Shown: positions 1-8,684, numbered from the stretch's first letter. The stretch: DNA of 33,830 nucleotides from Variovorax brevis (GCF_030317105.1 NZ_JASZYG010000034.1:1-33830); one strand, 5' to 3'. Made by a program: numbers and translations. The notes: a model not told the origin generated them from the sequence alone.

Positions 1-489
1 GTCGTGACAGGAGCAAAAGGGTCGCGCATCCAGGTCCCGCCGCAGCCGTGCCGAGGTGTCAAGCAAGAAAGTGGCGAGCCAGGATGACTAACAGCGCCGA
101 AGTCCAGAACGACGCCATCGTAAACCTCATGACAGTTGATGGTTCACCTTTGATTGTGTTCGCGAGCCCAACTGACCCCGGCGGCAGACGGACTCTTATC
201 GACTTCCTGTCGATGCGGGGCCGATCCGGCGGTCGGTCGTGTCCGCGCCAATTCATTTTCAGCGACCAGCGCCTCCTCCGTGGCGAGGGTGTAACGCTGC
301 TTCCCGCCCACAGGCGTGCCAAACCGCTTTTCATTTCGCGCTGGCCAAAGCGGTCTCCGCTCACCTTCGCGGGTCGTGCTCAATCAACTCAAGCACTTAG
401 CCCGCTTTACATCGGTCGGTTGAGAAAGATGGGCCGGATCCTCATCCTGCCCACGACATTGCGAACCGCCATCACTGCGGACAATCCCG
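1..489. other. No recognisable gene
   Basis: Several open frames cross this stretch on both strands, but none has a recognisable domain, a convincing ribosome binding site or a composition that sets it apart. I see no tRNA, repeat or insertion-sequence end in it. Confidence 0.5.
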
Positions 490-660
490 CTATCGCGCCC
501 TACGGTCGGTGTCGCCGCATGCGACCCAGGATTCGATCTGGCTGCGATCAAGGCCCACGTCTTTCAGCGTCAGGTCGTCCAGCGCGTGCAGCGCCCGGCA
601 CTCCGTTGCGGCGCGGCGGGCGCGCCGCCAGTCGGCGAAACGCTCCCTCGTCCAGCCCAT
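490..660 (-). CDS. DUF1127 (YjiS-like) small basic protein
   Basis: This 56-residue protein matches the DUF1127 pattern: an Arg/Trp-rich helix (FADWRRARRAATE) followed by the family signature ALDDLTLKDVGLDRSQIES. DUF1127 proteins are typically 45-80 residues; members studied in alpha- and gammaproteobacteria have been tied to RNA turnover and to phosphate or stress responses, but the function here is unknown. The ATG at 660 has no clear ribosome binding site. The frame stays open upstream with plausible amphipathic residues (LSLQQVAKAF), so a non-ATG start up to about 25 codons further upstream is possible. It lies 106 bp beyond the stop of the FAD oxidoreductase, on the same strand. Confidence 0.7.
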   Translation of the reverse strand: MGWTRERFADWRRARRAATECRALHALDDLTLKDVGLDRSQIESWVACGDTDRRAR

Positions 661-766
661 GAAGGCTTTCGCGACTTGCTGGAGGGATAGCGCGTCCAGC
701 GGACGGCGCAGATTCGATGTGCGATGTGGATGGTTTGCATGGCATTCTTTCGATTCGGGTTGGCGT

Positions 767-2110
767 TCAGGCCGGAAGCGGGCGCAAACGCTTGAACTCG
801 GTGCTTTCCAACGGTCGGTTGCGGTGGGCGGGAATGTGTGCGGACGCGACGACTCGCGCGCTACGGTCGAGGTATTCGGCCAGGTGGACGACCAGGTCGT
901 CGACATCCTCACCCGCGCCATGGATGTAGCTGGACTTCCGGCGCCGCAGGAAAGGAAGTCCGAGCACGTACAAACCCGGCGCGTCGGCGATGCCGCCTGC
1001 GTGGCGCAATTCTCCGAATCGGTCGAAGACCGGAAGATCGAGCCACGAGTGATCAGGGCGGACGCCGGTGGCCCAGATCACCGTGCGGAATCGCGATTGC
1101 AACTCGAGGGCGGTTGGCGCAGACGTATTGATCCGGGTGGCCAGTGGTCGCGGCCCGACCGCGTCGATGCGACCGTCGAGGCGGGCCTGTAGTGCCCACC
1201 GGTCGAAGACGTCGAGCAGCCGGTTCAACTTCAGGTCGGCCAGCGCGCAGACGTTGCGCAGCGAGCCCGAAAACAATGCCCGGCCGTCGCGTACTTGCGC
1301 CAGACGGCCGACGATGGTCACGCCCTGCTGCTGCAGCGCATTGAGGTCCAGCGTCGCGCGATCGGGCGTGCCGATGAGCTGCGGCGATGGCAGCCGGCGC
1401 ACGCGCCGCACGTCGTCGACATCCTCGAGCCGCTGGTCGAGCATGCCAGCGGCGAGCAGCCACCACTGGATATCGCGGCCGCGGTACAGGCGCGGCATCC
1501 GCACGTGCTCGCCCACCGCCAGCGTCACCGGGCGCCCGCTGCGCTGGATCTCCTGCGCGAGCTGCAGCCCGGTGGCCGATGCGCCGACGACCAGCACGCC
1601 GCCGTCGGGCAACTGCGCCGGCCGCCGGTAGGCAAGGGCGGTGAGTTGCTCGACGCCGGCAGGCAGTTCCCGTGCGAGTGTGGGCACGACCGGCCGGGTC
1701 GCGGCGCCTGTCGCGACGACGAGCGCGCGGCACTGCCAGTCGCCCTGCGTCGTCTCGATGCGCCAGCCGTCCGCATCCCGGCCGGCCCGCAACACCGTCG
1801 TGCCAATACGCACCGGCGCGGCGACCTCCTGCGCATAGCGCGACAGGAAATCCGCCACCTCGGGCGCTGCCATGTAGCCGTCGGGGTCGTCGCCGTCGTA
1901 CGCATGGCCGGGCAGGCGCGTCATCCAGTTCGGGGTGAGCAGGCGCAGCGAGTCCCAGCGCTCGGCGCGCCAGGCGTTGGCCACCTCGCCGCGCTCGAGC
2001 ACGATGTGCTCGATCGAGCGCTGCGAGAGCGCCCGGCTCATCGCCAAGCCGCAGTGGCCGCCGCCGACGACGACAACGTCGACCGCGGCCGACCGGCGCC
2101 TGACGCTCAC
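767..2110 (-). CDS. FAD/NAD(P)-dependent oxidoreductase, flavin monooxygenase-like (CzcO/TrkA type)
   Basis: This is a 447-residue soluble flavoprotein. The N-terminal FAD-binding Rossmann motif is VVVGGGHCGLA (residues about 10-20). A second, NADP-type dinucleotide motif is VLVVGASATG (about 170-180), and a C-terminal ATG motif (IWATGVRPD) precedes the Asp that contacts FAD in this superfamily. The layout matches CzcO-like predicted flavoproteins and flavin monooxygenases, which hydroxylate or sulfoxidise small substrates with NADPH; the substrate cannot be told. The start is the GTG at 2110, because its TG overlaps the TGA of the OsmC gene upstream (GTGA), indicating translational coupling, and the glycine-rich motif follows at once. 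Longer readings run back inside the OsmC gene and are unlikely. It is the second gene of the osmC unit, so it probably shares the repeat-type operator at 2741-2763. Confidence 0.88.
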   Translation of the reverse strand: MSVRRRSAAVDVVVVGGGHCGLAMSRALSQRSIEHIVLERGEVANAWRAERWDSLRLLTPNWMTRLPGHAYDGDDPDGYMAAPEVADFLSRYAQEVAAPVRIGTTVLRAGRDADGWRIETTQGDWQCRALVVATGAATRPVVPTLARELPAGVEQLTALAYRRPAQLPDGGVLVVGASATGLQLAQEIQRSGRPVTLAVGEHVRMPRLYRGRDIQWWLLAAGMLDQRLEDVDDVRRVRRLPSPQLIGTPDRATLDLNALQQQGVTIVGRLAQVRDGRALFSGSLRNVCALADLKLNRLLDVFDRWALQARLDGRIDAVGPRPLATRINTSAPTALELQSRFRTVIWATGVRPDHSWLDLPVFDRFGELRHAGGIADAPGLYVLGLPFLRRRKSSYIHGAGEDVDDLVVHLAEYLDRSARVVASAHIPAHRNRPLESTEFKRLRPLPA

Positions 2111-2679
2111 GACGACACCTTGACCGCGGTGACGTACACGTCGGTCGGGTTCGTCATGATGTCGAACACCGCCGAACGCTTCTGCGATTGCGCCACCAGC
2201 GCCGCGATCTGCTCGGGCGTCGCATCGGCGTCGATCTCGAAGCTGACGCGCACGGCGTCGAAGCCGTTGCGCACGTCGTCGTCGATGCCCAGGATGCCCT
2301 GGATGTCCATGCCGGCATCGAGCGTCGCCTTCACCGAGCGCAGCTGGATGTTGCGGTGCTGCGCCACGGCCGCTATGCCGGCCGACAGACAACCCGCGAG
2401 TCCGACCAGCACCATCTCCACGGGCGTGGCACCCTTGTCTTCCGAAGCGAAGATCTCGGGGTGGTCGGTCTCGAAGGTGAAGGGGTGGCGGTGCTTCTGC
2501 TCACCGCCGAGGCCGTGAAAGGCGTCGATCGTGGCGCGCGTGTGGGTGCCGCGCACCCATTGGCTGGTGGCGCGCCAGCGGAATCGCGCCGCCTCCGGCG
2601 TCTTGCCGAGCGCTTCGCGCGCACCGAGCAGGGCTTCGACGTTGACGCCGTTGTCGACGTTGGTGATCTGTGTTTGCAT
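2107..2679 (-). CDS. OsmC/Ohr family protein, single-cysteine type
   Basis: This 190-residue protein has the OsmC fold signature: a central helix with GLAGCLSAG (Cys near residue 96) and the C-terminal strand AVFDIMTNPTDVYV. Canonical OsmC/Ohr peroxidases reduce organic hydroperoxides with two cysteines. Here the second position is in KRSAVFD and has no Cys, placing it in the large OsmC-like subgroup with only the first cysteine, whose activity is less certain (thiol binding or one-Cys reduction). A GGAG lies 8 bases before the ATG at 2679. The gene is followed by the FAD oxidoreductase with a 2-base start/stop overlap, and is preceded by a 161-bp gap carrying the repeat element shared with the cysteine synthase promoter. 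Confidence 0.88.
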   Translation of the reverse strand: MQTQITNVDNGVNVEALLGAREALGKTPEAARFRWRATSQWVRGTHTRATIDAFHGLGGEQKHRHPFTFETDHPEIFASEDKGATPVEMVLVGLAGCLSAGIAAVAQHRNIQLRSVKATLDAGMDIQGILGIDDDVRNGFDAVRVSFEIDADATPEQIAALVAQSQKRSAVFDIMTNPTDVYVTAVKVSS

Positions 2680-2740
2680 GAGTGGCTCCAGTTGGAAGAA
2701 GAGGAATGCGCCGGCATCGACCGGCGCTGCCACTTTGCGC

Positions 2741-2763
2741 GGCCGACGTGGAACCCAACGTTT
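2741..2763 (-). promoter_or_regulatory. Candidate operator upstream of osmC: tandem 11-mers with 12-bp period
   Basis: Read on the minus strand, this site is AAACGTTGGGT then, 12 bp on, CCACGTCGGCC, ending 61 bp before the osmC start. It matches the site at 6387-6409: both fit ACGKTGGSTTCCACGTYGGC, with 17 of 20 positions identical. Proteins with an OmpR-like wing plus a BTAD domain (SARP type) are known to bind tandem direct repeats about one helical turn apart next to the -35 region. I infer that the regulator at 3365-6310 binds here. Confidence 0.6.
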
Positions 2764-2840
2764 GAGCGAGCGTGGAATCAGTGCCCTGGTGGGGCTCGGC
2801 CGCGCCTGGCGGTTGGTCGTGGGTCCGGGCCCTGGCGAAG

Positions 2841-3368
2841 CTAGGGCGCGTAGCGCCGTACCGGCACGACACGCTGGACCGGCAGCCCCGCCTCGCGCTG
2901 AGCGGCACGGATCGACTCCGTGTCCGGCGCCTGGTACAGCCCGATCATTCGCATCCCGTCGGCCGACAGGTAGCTGCGCAGCAGCCGGACGTGGTGACGC
3001 TGGAAGCCCCCCGCGTCGACCGCCGCATGCAACTCGCGTGCGCCGAAGACGCCCGGCTCGGCGAACGCGTGGGCGACGACGGCGTTGACCGCGGCCAGCT
3101 CCTCGTCGCGAAGGCCCGCTGCATCCTGGACGCGGCAGGCCCACGCATCGCCCGGTGGCGCGCCGGACTGGCGCATCGCGATGCGCACCGACTCGGCATC
3201 GGCGGCGCGGAAGTGGCAGAACATCTCGCTGCCCTCGGTCGACAGCAGGCTCGCGCACCAGGTCACCCGGTGGATGCCCAGGCAACTGCCGAGGATCGCC
3301 GCGATGCCCTGCATCCCGGAGTCGGTCACTGGCTGGGCCAGGCGCCGCTCGACGAGGACGTCGGTCAT
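2841..3368 (-). CDS. Tandem DUF4242 (SCO4226-like) protein
   Basis: This 175-residue protein has two ferredoxin-like repeats of about 80 residues each. Both have the DUF4242 pattern of a short strand (TDVLVERRL / ELHAAVDAG), a helix, then an aromatic strand followed by a helix that starts SVRIAMRQSG or SIRAAQREAG and a closing VQRVVPV-type strand. DUF4242 members such as SCO4226 have been described as small metal-binding (nickel) proteins; the role here is unknown. The ATG at 3368 overlaps the TGA of the regulator gene by four bases (ATGA), so the two are translated together. That tight link suggests a modulator or sensor partner for the regulator. The two halves are diverged, so the duplication is old. 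Confidence 0.72.
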   Translation of the reverse strand: MTDVLVERRLAQPVTDSGMQGIAAILGSCLGIHRVTWCASLLSTEGSEMFCHFRAADAESVRIAMRQSGAPPGDAWACRVQDAAGLRDEELAAVNAVVAHAFAEPGVFGARELHAAVDAGGFQRHHVRLLRSYLSADGMRMIGLYQAPDTESIRAAQREAGLPVQRVVPVRRYAP

Positions 3369-6310
3369 CGGGCCTCCAGCCGCGCGACGATCTCGCGCGT
3401 CCACAGCGCCGCGCCGTGGCCGGCCAGGCGCCGGGCCTCGCGCGAGTGGCCATTGGCACCGTGCGGGTCTCCACGGGTGGCGCAGTCGTGTGAGAGCACC
3501 GCGTTGGCCAGCAGCATCTCGGTCGGGCGCTCGAGCAGTTCCGCGTAGCCCAGCGCCTCGGTGGCGCGTCGCTTCGCAGTGGCGGCGCGACCGCGCTCGC
3601 AGTCGAGCAGGGCGGCGCGCGTCAGCACGTAGGCGAGCCGGTGCTTGGCGTCCGCCACGCGCAGGTCGGCCAGCGCCGCGTCGAGCCGCCGCGCATCGTC
3701 GTCGATCGCGTAGTCGCACAGGCCGGCCATGGCGCGGGCGAAGGGCTCCTCGCTGCCTTCGCGAAGCTTGTCGCCGAGCGCCAGCAGGTCGCCGCTGCGG
3801 GCGCGTGCGTCGTCGAGGCGGCCGCGTTGCAGGTGCAGCATCACCAGGTATTCGTTGGCCTGGTACTCGGCGAGCCGGTCGCCGGCCGACTTGCACATCG
3901 AGCGCGCCCCGTCGAACAGCTCGACGGCCTCGTCCAGGCGGTTGCCGTGGAAGCGCAGCATGCCGAGCCCGGCCGCGATCGCATGGTGGCTGAAACCGTT
4001 GCGCGCGGCCAGCTTGCTGGCCTCGGCCAGCATCGCATCGGCCTGCGGCACATCGCGCTCGATCATGGCCAGGCACTTGGCGGTTTCCGCCATGCCGACG
4101 ATCTGCGCCTTGTCGCCCCCGCCACGTACCGCACGCACCGCCTGCAGCGTCTGCTCGCGCGCTGCGCTCCAGTGGCCCATCGCCCAGCGCACCGTGGCCG
4201 CCATGTGGTAGCCGAGCCGCGCATGCGCCAACTCGCCGTGTTCCAGGGCGCGCTCGGCGAGTCGCGTGTATTCGTCCGCGGCCGCAGGGTCGAGCGGTCG
4301 CGCCGCAAGCAGGATGTCGTGCAGGTCGATCTCGACACAGACGCGCTCGGCTTCGCGCAGCGAACCTGCCAGTTGCAGGCCGCGCCGCGCAATGGCGGCC
4401 GCCTCGTCGTTGGCAAAGAAGCGCAGGCTCAGCCGGCCGGCGGCGACCAGCGCCCGCGCCGCCAGCGCGGGGTCGGCGCTCTGGGTCGCGTGGTGGGCCA
4501 GGTCGGCGGCGCGCGCCAGGTCCTGGGCGGTGTCGCGCTCGAGATGCTCGGCGATGCGACGGTGCATGACCTGCCGGCGCAGCGGCGAGATGTCGGTGTA
4601 GATCGCGCGTGCGATGAGGTCGTGCGCAAAGCGCAGGCCGTGCTCGCCGCTGCGCAGCATGGCGTTGCGCTCGGCGACGTCGAGCGCCGCGGCGACCTCG
4701 GTCGCGTCGATCCCGGAGACCTTCACCAGCATCCCGAGGTCGATGTGCGGGCTCAGCACGGCGGCCCAGCGCAGCACTTCAACGCCGGTCGCGCCGTGCA
4801 GCGCCAGTCGGTCGCGCACCAGTTCATCGAGCGGGCCGGCCGCATCGCCCGCCAGTTCCGCCCGCGCCAGTTCGAGCGCCAACAGCGGGTTGCCGCTGCC
4901 GTCGGCGCTCAGGCGCGGGCCGTCGGCACCCGGCACCTGCAATTCGATCAGCCGCGCCAGGTCGGCGTCGGGCAGCGGCCCGAGCGCGATCTCGCGCAGC
5001 AGGCCGTCGCGCAGGAGCCCGCGCCGCACCTGCTGCAACGGCACGCTGTCGCGCAGTTCGGCATCGCGCACGGCGAGAACGCCCAGCACCGCGCAGCCGC
5101 GGTTCATCCGGGCGATGTAGAGCAGGGCGGCGGCGCTCGACTCGTCGCACCATTGGGCGTCGTCGAGCAGGAGCACGACCGGTCGCTGCGCCGACTCGCA
5201 CGCGACGAGCTGGCGCAGCCGCTCGAACAGCCCGTCGCGGTCGTTCGCGGCAGCGCCGCGGAACACTGCGTCGTGGTCGGCGGCGCCATGCATCCTGAGC
5301 GCATCGATCCAGAAGGAGAAGGGGCGGATGACGTCGGATTCGAACGCCGCCGCCTGGAGCACGAAAGCCCCGCTCTCGCGTGCCAGCGCCAGCGTCGCCT
5401 CGAGCACACGGCTCTTGCCGATGCCCGGCGCGCCGACCAGCATCACGATGGCCGCGCGCGGCCCCTGCTCAACTTCGCGCAGCGTCTCGGCCACCTGCGC
5501 CATCTCGGCCTCGCGGCCGACCAGCCGGCAGTCCACCGCGACCGCCGGGAAACCGGGGCCGGGAGCCGGCGCGCGCAGCAGCGGGGCGTCGATGCGCGGC
5601 TTGCGGCGCGCGGCGAGCAGCGCGCCGCTCGACTCGACGCCGGCTTCCTTCAGCATCCGCAAGCCAAGTTGGTACTGTTCCTCGGCTTCGGCGTCCTGGT
5701 GCGCGGCGTTCAACAGGCGGATCAGCAGCGCGCGGTGCGCCTCATCGTAAGGGAACAGGCCGACCAATGCCCGCGCATGCGGCAACGCGCGACCCGGCAC
5801 ATCGCCCAGGCGCTGGACGAGCTCCGAAAGGATCGCCGCACGATCGCGAATCGCATACTCGCGCTCGGCCATGCACCAGCCATGGAAGTCGTGAAAGCTG
5901 GAGAACTCGAGGCCTTCGAGAAAACTGCCGCGGCAGCGCGATGCGGCGCGCTCCAGCATCGGCGTCCCGGCACTCGCCAGCCCGTTCCCGGCCAGCGCGC
6001 GCAGTTCGAGGGCGTCGACGGTCACGCCTGCCGTATCGAGAGCCACCGTGGTGCGATCGGCGACCAGCCGTTCGCACCCTGGCTCGTCGACGAGACGCCG
6101 CAGTTTCGACAGGCTCCAGCGCAGGGAACCCAACGGGTCGTCGGGCACGTCCCAGAGCAGCGAACTCAGTTGCTCGCGCCTGAAGCGCCGCGGTTGCAGG
6201 CACAAGTAGGCCAGCAGCGCGCGCGTCTTGCGTGACGGCGGCAACGGCTGCTCGCGGCCGTCTCGACGGACCGCGAAGTCGCCCAGGAACTGGAATTCGA
6301 GTCCTGCCAT
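3365..6310 (-). CDS. BTAD/STAND ATPase transcriptional regulator with TPR-like C-terminus
   Basis: This 981-residue regulator has an OmpR-type winged helix at about 5-85 (LEFQFLGDFAVRRDGR onward, with SLRWSLSKLRRLV as recognition helix) and a BTAD tetratricopeptide domain at about 95-240. A STAND/AAA_16 ATPase follows, with Walker A GAPGIGKS near 290-300 and Walker B VVLLLDDAQW near 375-385. An all-helical TPR-like array runs to the end. There is no C-terminal LuxR helix-turn-helix, so DNA binding must be through the N-terminus, as in SARP regulators of actinobacteria and related BTAD proteins of proteobacteria. Such proteins act as ATP-dependent switches that sense a ligand through the helical repeats. 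The ATG at 6310 was chosen because the winged helix begins two residues later; 45 in-frame residues upstream would overlap the divergent promoter. The Shine-Dalgarno is weak. It is divergent from the cysteine synthase fusion. Confidence 0.9.
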   Translation of the reverse strand: MAGLEFQFLGDFAVRRDGREQPLPPSRKTRALLAYLCLQPRRFRREQLSSLLWDVPDDPLGSLRWSLSKLRRLVDEPGCERLVADRTTVALDTAGVTVDALELRALAGNGLASAGTPMLERAASRCRGSFLEGLEFSSFHDFHGWCMAEREYAIRDRAAILSELVQRLGDVPGRALPHARALVGLFPYDEAHRALLIRLLNAAHQDAEAEEQYQLGLRMLKEAGVESSGALLAARRKPRIDAPLLRAPAPGPGFPAVAVDCRLVGREAEMAQVAETLREVEQGPRAAIVMLVGAPGIGKSRVLEATLALARESGAFVLQAAAFESDVIRPFSFWIDALRMHGAADHDAVFRGAAANDRDGLFERLRQLVACESAQRPVVLLLDDAQWCDESSAAALLYIARMNRGCAVLGVLAVRDAELRDSVPLQQVRRGLLRDGLLREIALGPLPDADLARLIELQVPGADGPRLSADGSGNPLLALELARAELAGDAAGPLDELVRDRLALHGATGVEVLRWAAVLSPHIDLGMLVKVSGIDATEVAAALDVAERNAMLRSGEHGLRFAHDLIARAIYTDISPLRRQVMHRRIAEHLERDTAQDLARAADLAHHATQSADPALAARALVAAGRLSLRFFANDEAAAIARRGLQLAGSLREAERVCVEIDLHDILLAARPLDPAAADEYTRLAERALEHGELAHARLGYHMAATVRWAMGHWSAAREQTLQAVRAVRGGGDKAQIVGMAETAKCLAMIERDVPQADAMLAEASKLAARNGFSHHAIAAGLGMLRFHGNRLDEAVELFDGARSMCKSAGDRLAEYQANEYLVMLHLQRGRLDDARARSGDLLALGDKLREGSEEPFARAMAGLCDYAIDDDARRLDAALADLRVADAKHRLAYVLTRAALLDCERGRAATAKRRATEALGYAELLERPTEMLLANAVLSHDCATRGDPHGANGHSREARRLAGHGAALWTREIVARLEAR

Positions 6311-6386
6311 GAAGTTGTCTTCGTGCGAAGGCGCTACTTTAGGACGGCACACCTTTCCCCACAACCGCATTCCCGGGCGACGAAAA

Positions 6387-6409
6387 CCACGGTGGCTTCC
6401 ACGTTGGCT
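6387..6409 (+). promoter_or_regulatory. Candidate operator upstream of the cysteine synthase fusion: 11-mer direct repeat
   Basis: CCACGGTGGCT (6387-6397) and CCACGTTGGCT (6399-6409) are 10/11 identical, 12 bp apart, and end 51 bp before the ATG at 6461, where they would overlap a -35 box (TTGGCT at 6404-6409). The 150-bp divergent region therefore probably holds the control site for both the regulator gene and the enzyme operon. The related site before osmC (2741-2763) supports a shared regulator. Confidence 0.65.
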
Positions 6410-6460
6410 CCTCCGGTACGCGCCAAACATGGCGACCTCTTCCAACGCTCAGGAGTCCCC

Positions 6461-7951
6461 ATGGCACGCTACGACAACATCCTCGAGACCATCGGCCGCA
6501 CGCCGCTGGTCCGTCTGCATCGCCTGGCCCCGGCCGGTGTCAACCTCTGGGTCAAGGTCGAATCGTTCAACCCGCTCGGCTCGGTCAAGGACCGGATGGC
6601 GCGCGCAGTGATCGAGGACGCCGAACGCTCCGGCGCGCTGCGGCCGGGCCAGACGGTGATCGAGGCGACCAGCGGCAATACCGGCATCGGGCTGGCGATG
6701 GTCTGTGCGCAGAAGGGCTATCCCCTCGTCGTGACGATGGCCGAGAGCTTCAGCCTGGAACGGCGCAGGCTGCTGCGCTTCCTCGGTGCGCGTGTCGTCC
6801 TGACGCCGGCGGCTGAGAAGGGAACGGGCATGCTGAACAAGGCCAGCGAACTGGCCGAGCGGCACGGCTGGTACCTCTGCCGCCAGTTCGACAACGAGGC
6901 CAACGCCGACGCGCACACGCGCACCACGGCGCAGGAGATCCTGGCGGATTTCACCGGCGACACGCTGCACGCCTTCGTCAGCGGGTTCGGCACGGGCGGC
7001 ACGCTGCTCGGCGTGGCGCGCGGCCTGAAAGCCGCCGATCGACACATCCGCATCGTGGCGGCCGAGCCCGACAACTCACCCCTGCTCGGCGGCGGGCTCG
7101 CACAGCCGCGCGACGCGTCCGGCCGGCCGAGCGCAAGCCACCCTCACTTCCGCCCGCATCTGATGCAGGGCTGGAGCCCCGACTTTGTTTCGCGCCTGGC
7201 CGAACGGGCCCGTGCCGAAGGGCTGATCGACGAGATCGTCCCGGTGGCCGGCCAGGAAGCGCTTCGGCTGGCACGCGCTCTGGCGACGCAGGAGGGCATC
7301 TTCGCCGGCATCTCCAGCGGCGCGACGCTGGCCGCGGCGCTCGACGTCGCACGGCGCAGCCCGCAGGGTGCCCACGTCGTCTGCATGCTGCCCGACACCG
7401 GTGAACGCTACCTGTCGACGCCGTTGTTCGAACACATCGCCGACGAGATGAACGACGTCGAGCTCGCCCTCTCGCGCTCGACGCCCGGCTACCGCTTCGA
7501 TGTCGCGCCGGCGGCGCCGGTCGCACCGGCGGAAGTGGCGTCGCCGGCGCTCGATGCGGGCGCCGAGGCATTCGTGGACCTGTCGGTGCGCAACCAGCCG
7601 GTGGTGATGTTCGCGCTCGAGTGGTGCGAATTCTGCTGGGCGGTGCGCAATCTGTTCGCGCGCCTGCGCGTGGACTTCGAAAGCGTCGACGTCGACGCCG
7701 TCCGCTTCAAGGAGGGCGACCTGGGCGTCAAGGTCCGGGCGGTGCTGAAGCAGCGCACCGGCTCGCCGACGATGCCGCAGATCTACATCGCCGGCCGCCA
7801 CGTCGGCGGCTGCACGGACCTGTTCGACGCGATGCGCCAGGGCGAATTGCAGCGCTGGCTCGACGCGGGCGGCATTGCGTACGACCGCACCGTTCACCTC
7901 GACCCGTACAGCCTGCTGCCCAAATGGCTGCATCCCCGGCGAGCGGCCTGA
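6461..7951 (+). CDS. Cysteine synthase-glutaredoxin fusion protein
   Basis: This 496-residue protein joins two enzymes. Residues 1-320 are a PLP fold-type II O-acetylserine sulfhydrylase/cystathionine beta-synthase-like domain. It has the PLP lysine in NPLGSVKDRM (K about 42), the substrate loop TSGNTGIG, the phosphate-binding loop GTGGTLLG and the C-terminal GISSGAT. After an Ala/Pro-rich linker, residues 370-480 are a glutaredoxin with active site CEFC (389-392), the cis-proline segment TMPQIYI and the glutathione-binding GGCTD. Free-standing CysK is about 310 residues and glutaredoxin about 85-100, so both parts look complete. The likely chemistry is a beta-replacement with sulfide or another thiol nucleophile, coupled to a glutathione-dependent dithiol. 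An AGGAG lies 5 bases before the ATG at 6461. It is the first gene of a three-gene plus-strand unit. Confidence 0.9.
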   Translation: MARYDNILETIGRTPLVRLHRLAPAGVNLWVKVESFNPLGSVKDRMARAVIEDAERSGALRPGQTVIEATSGNTGIGLAMVCAQKGYPLVVTMAESFSLERRRLLRFLGARVVLTPAAEKGTGMLNKASELAERHGWYLCRQFDNEANADAHTRTTAQEILADFTGDTLHAFVSGFGTGGTLLGVARGLKAADRHIRIVAAEPDNSPLLGGGLAQPRDASGRPSASHPHFRPHLMQGWSPDFVSRLAERARAEGLIDEIVPVAGQEALRLARALATQEGIFAGISSGATLAAALDVARRSPQGAHVVCMLPDTGERYLSTPLFEHIADEMNDVELALSRSTPGYRFDVAPAAPVAPAEVASPALDAGAEAFVDLSVRNQPVVMFALEWCEFCWAVRNLFARLRVDFESVDVDAVRFKEGDLGVKVRAVLKQRTGSPTMPQIYIAGRHVGGCTDLFDAMRQGELQRWLDAGGIAYDRTVHLDPYSLLPKWLHPRRAA

Positions 7952-8000
7952 CGCGCCGCATTCATTGGCGCGTGCTTTCTTCATCCTCCAGGAGGTCATC

Positions 8001-8684
8001 ATGGAATTCATTCATACCATCGCGCCCGAAGACGCGGGCGATGCCGTCGCGGCGATGTACCGCCGGCAGCAAACGGCCTGGGGCTTCGTGCCGAACTACG
8101 CCAAGGTGTTCTGCCACCGCCCCGAGGTGATGGCGCGCTGGGGGCAACTGCTCGCGGAGATCAGGCGGCCGATGGACGCGCGGCGCTTCGAGCTCGTGAC
8201 CTTCGCCGCCGCGCACGCGTTGCGCAACTCGGCCTGCACGGTGGCCCACGGATCCAGGCTGCGCGATTTCCTCGCCGACGAAGTCATCGTCACCCTGGCC
8301 GGTGGAGGTGAGGTCGACGCATTGACGCCGCTCGAACACGCGGCGATGCGCTTCGCCCGCCAGGTCGCTCGCGATGCCTCCGGCGTGACCTTGAGCGAGG
8401 TCGAGGAGCTCAAGGCATGCGGCCTGTCCGACGCCGAGGTATTCGACATTGCCGCGGTGGCCGCCGGCCGCGCCTTCTTCGCGAAGTTGCTCGACGCGCT
8501 CGGCGTGACGCCTGACGCGCCCTTCCTCGCGCTCGACGAGGCCTTGCGCGAGCGCCTGGTCGTCGGCCGAGGGATCGATCGGCGGCCCGCGGCGCAGATG
8601 CCGGAAGCACCAGCCGCCGATTCCAGTGGCTTTGCGATGGGCGGTTCCACGCCATCTGCGCACAGCGGCCGGGCCGCGTCCTGA
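8001..8684 (+). CDS. Carboxymuconolactone decarboxylase / AhpD-like peroxidase family protein
   Basis: This 227-residue protein is an all-helical CMD-family member. The core motif is NSACTVAHG, with C79 and H83, which is the CxxxH form of the AhpD proton-relay motif. The first Cys of the AhpD CxxC pair is replaced (Asn/Ser), as in the YurZ-like peroxidase-related subfamily. Family members act as alkyl hydroperoxide reductases or decarboxylases; with a single Cys the protein would need an external thiol, for which the upstream glutaredoxin domain is an obvious candidate (inference). GGAGG lies 6 bases before the ATG at 8001. The last 30 residues are low complexity (Ala/Ser/Gly). It is 49 bp downstream of the fusion gene and presumably co-transcribed. 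Confidence 0.85.
   Translation: MEFIHTIAPEDAGDAVAAMYRRQQTAWGFVPNYAKVFCHRPEVMARWGQLLAEIRRPMDARRFELVTFAAAHALRNSACTVAHGSRLRDFLADEVIVTLAGGGEVDALTPLEHAAMRFARQVARDASGVTLSEVEELKACGLSDAEVFDIAAVAAGRAFFAKLLDALGVTPDAPFLALDEALRERLVVGRGIDRRPAAQMPEAPAADSSGFAMGGSTPSAHSGRAAS

Noticed and set aside
59..364. 101-codon minus-strand frame with a hydrophobic C-terminus
   Set aside because: No homology pattern, no ribosome binding site, and overlapping frames are equally open.
2107..3474. Long N-terminal extension of the OsmC protein
   Set aside because: The extension is an off-frame reading of the DUF4242 and regulator genes. The ATG at 2679 has a ribosome binding site and fits the family length.
3641..6235. 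864-codon open frame on the plus strand
   Set aside because: It is antisense to the BTAD regulator, has no domain and is Arg/Gln/His-rich, as expected for the shadow of a GC-rich gene.
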